A DNA stretch of 12,559 bases, taken from positions 1 to 12,559 of the forward strand of contig DAOUHB010000126.1 of NCBI GenBank assembly GCA_034428935.1. The letters are read 5' to 3'. Source of the DNA: JAAYZQ01 sp034428935. GTDB taxonomy: Bacteria; Chloroflexota; Anaerolineae; JAAYZQ01. Below the pieces are notes generated by a model. It was not told where the DNA came from and searched no databases. It was given only the letters and a program-made list of their open reading frames with translations. This document shows, piece by piece, positions 12,238-12,559 of this stretch. A program made the translations under genes and the position numbers. The stretch's first letter is position 1, and each line of letters starts with the position of its first letter.

Positions 12238-12559
12238 ATGAATCCCGATCTCACGTTGTCGACGGTGGCGGGGACGTTTGCCAGCCAGGTGAGCGCCCTG
12301 AGCGAGCAGAACGTGCAGCGCTGCTACTACTGCCAGCGGTGCACGGCGGGCTGTCCGGCGGCGTACGCCATGGACTACACGCCGGCCCAGATCCTGCGGC
12401 TGGTGCAGTTGGGGCAGAAGGAGGTCCTTCTGTCGTCGTCGGCCATCTGGCTGTGCATCGGCTGCGAGACGTGCGGCACGCGCTGTCCCAACGAGATCCA
12501 CGCCGGGGCGGTCATCGACGTATTGCGGCACATGGCGGTGGAGGAAGGGGTGGCCGTCG
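12238..12559 (+). CDS. hdrC: Heterodisulfide reductase subunit C-like iron-sulfur protein (partial, runs off the window)
   Basis: The first 107 residues are present. Two complete [4Fe-4S] motifs are seen: C29-x2-C32-x2-C35-x3-C39-Pro (CYYCQRCTAGCP) and C73-x2-C76-x2-C79-x3-C83-Pro (CIGCETCGTRCP), spaced and flanked as in HdrC, including AMDYTPAQILRLVQLG (44-59) and AIWLC. HdrC passes electrons to HdrB within HdrABC-type complexes, which in bacteria serve electron bifurcation or confurcation with hydrogenases, formate dehydrogenases or MetF. The ATG at 12238 has AGGGAGG directly upstream. Typical HdrC length is about 180-200 residues, so roughly half is missing; hdrB/hdrA would be expected downstream. 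It lies behind the leader and terminator, which suggests its expression is conditional. Confidence 0.9.
   Translation, partial: MNPDLTLSTVAGTFASQVSALSEQNVQRCYYCQRCTAGCPAAYAMDYTPAQILRLVQLGQKEVLLSSSAIWLCIGCETCGTRCPNEIHAGAVIDVLRHMAVEEGVAV

Noticed and set aside
12085..12531. A 148-codon minus-strand frame at the right edge
   Set aside because: It is antisense to the hdrC cysteine motifs and to the terminator; the plus-strand HdrC reading is unambiguous.
1..12559. CRISPR arrays, tRNA genes, transposases
   Set aside because: No regularly spaced repeats, cloverleaf with CCA-type end or transposase motif was found on either strand by reading.

Overview
The window is GC-rich. Except for short AT-rich promoter stretches, it consists of one very long minus-strand gene series (about 11618 down to 500) with plus-strand genes at both ends. 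The gene content suggests an anaerobic or microaerophilic bacterium: rubrerythrin-like diiron proteins, a methyltetrahydrofolate-methyltransferase relative, a heterodisulfide reductase C subunit, and a glutamine synthetase of the GSI-alpha type with no adenylylation motif. The protein style fits Chloroflexota (Anaerolineae-like). That is an inference, because there is no rRNA or other marker here.

Left edge (1-452, plus): a short stretch with good coding periodicity enters from outside. A textbook sigma-70 promoter follows, driving a UPF0175-family antitoxin-like protein that has no recognisable toxin partner.

Minus-strand series, in order of transcription: glnA (GSI-alpha) from its own promoter, with a strong hairpin in its leader; a LON substrate-binding-domain protein; TruD pseudouridine synthase; a terminator-like hairpin and a -10 element; two Hsp20 small heat-shock proteins; a 66-residue two-helix ferritin-like protein; a Crp/Fnr regulator; a 90-base inverted-repeat element; a full four-helix rubrerythrin-like protein; a coupled 82-residue unknown; a 764-residue fusion (ferritin-like helices, thioredoxin fold, YyaL/SPATA20 toroid, extra C-terminal region); an AcsE-like methyltransferase homologue missing several pterin-contact residues; and a fumarase/aspartase-family lyase. 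The part from the Hsp20 genes onward reads like a stress and redox-repair cluster in which a ferritin-like module occurs three times in different architectures.

Right edge (11742-12559, plus): divergent from glnA there is a 33-residue single-span membrane mini-protein with its own promoter. Next comes an extended -10 promoter, an approximately 210-base structured leader ending in a strong intrinsic terminator, and immediately after it an hdrC-like gene with two [4Fe-4S] motifs that runs off the window. The terminator lies between promoter and gene, so this leader is the best candidate here for an undescribed cis-regulatory RNA. I recognised no rRNA, tRNA, CRISPR array or insertion sequence.
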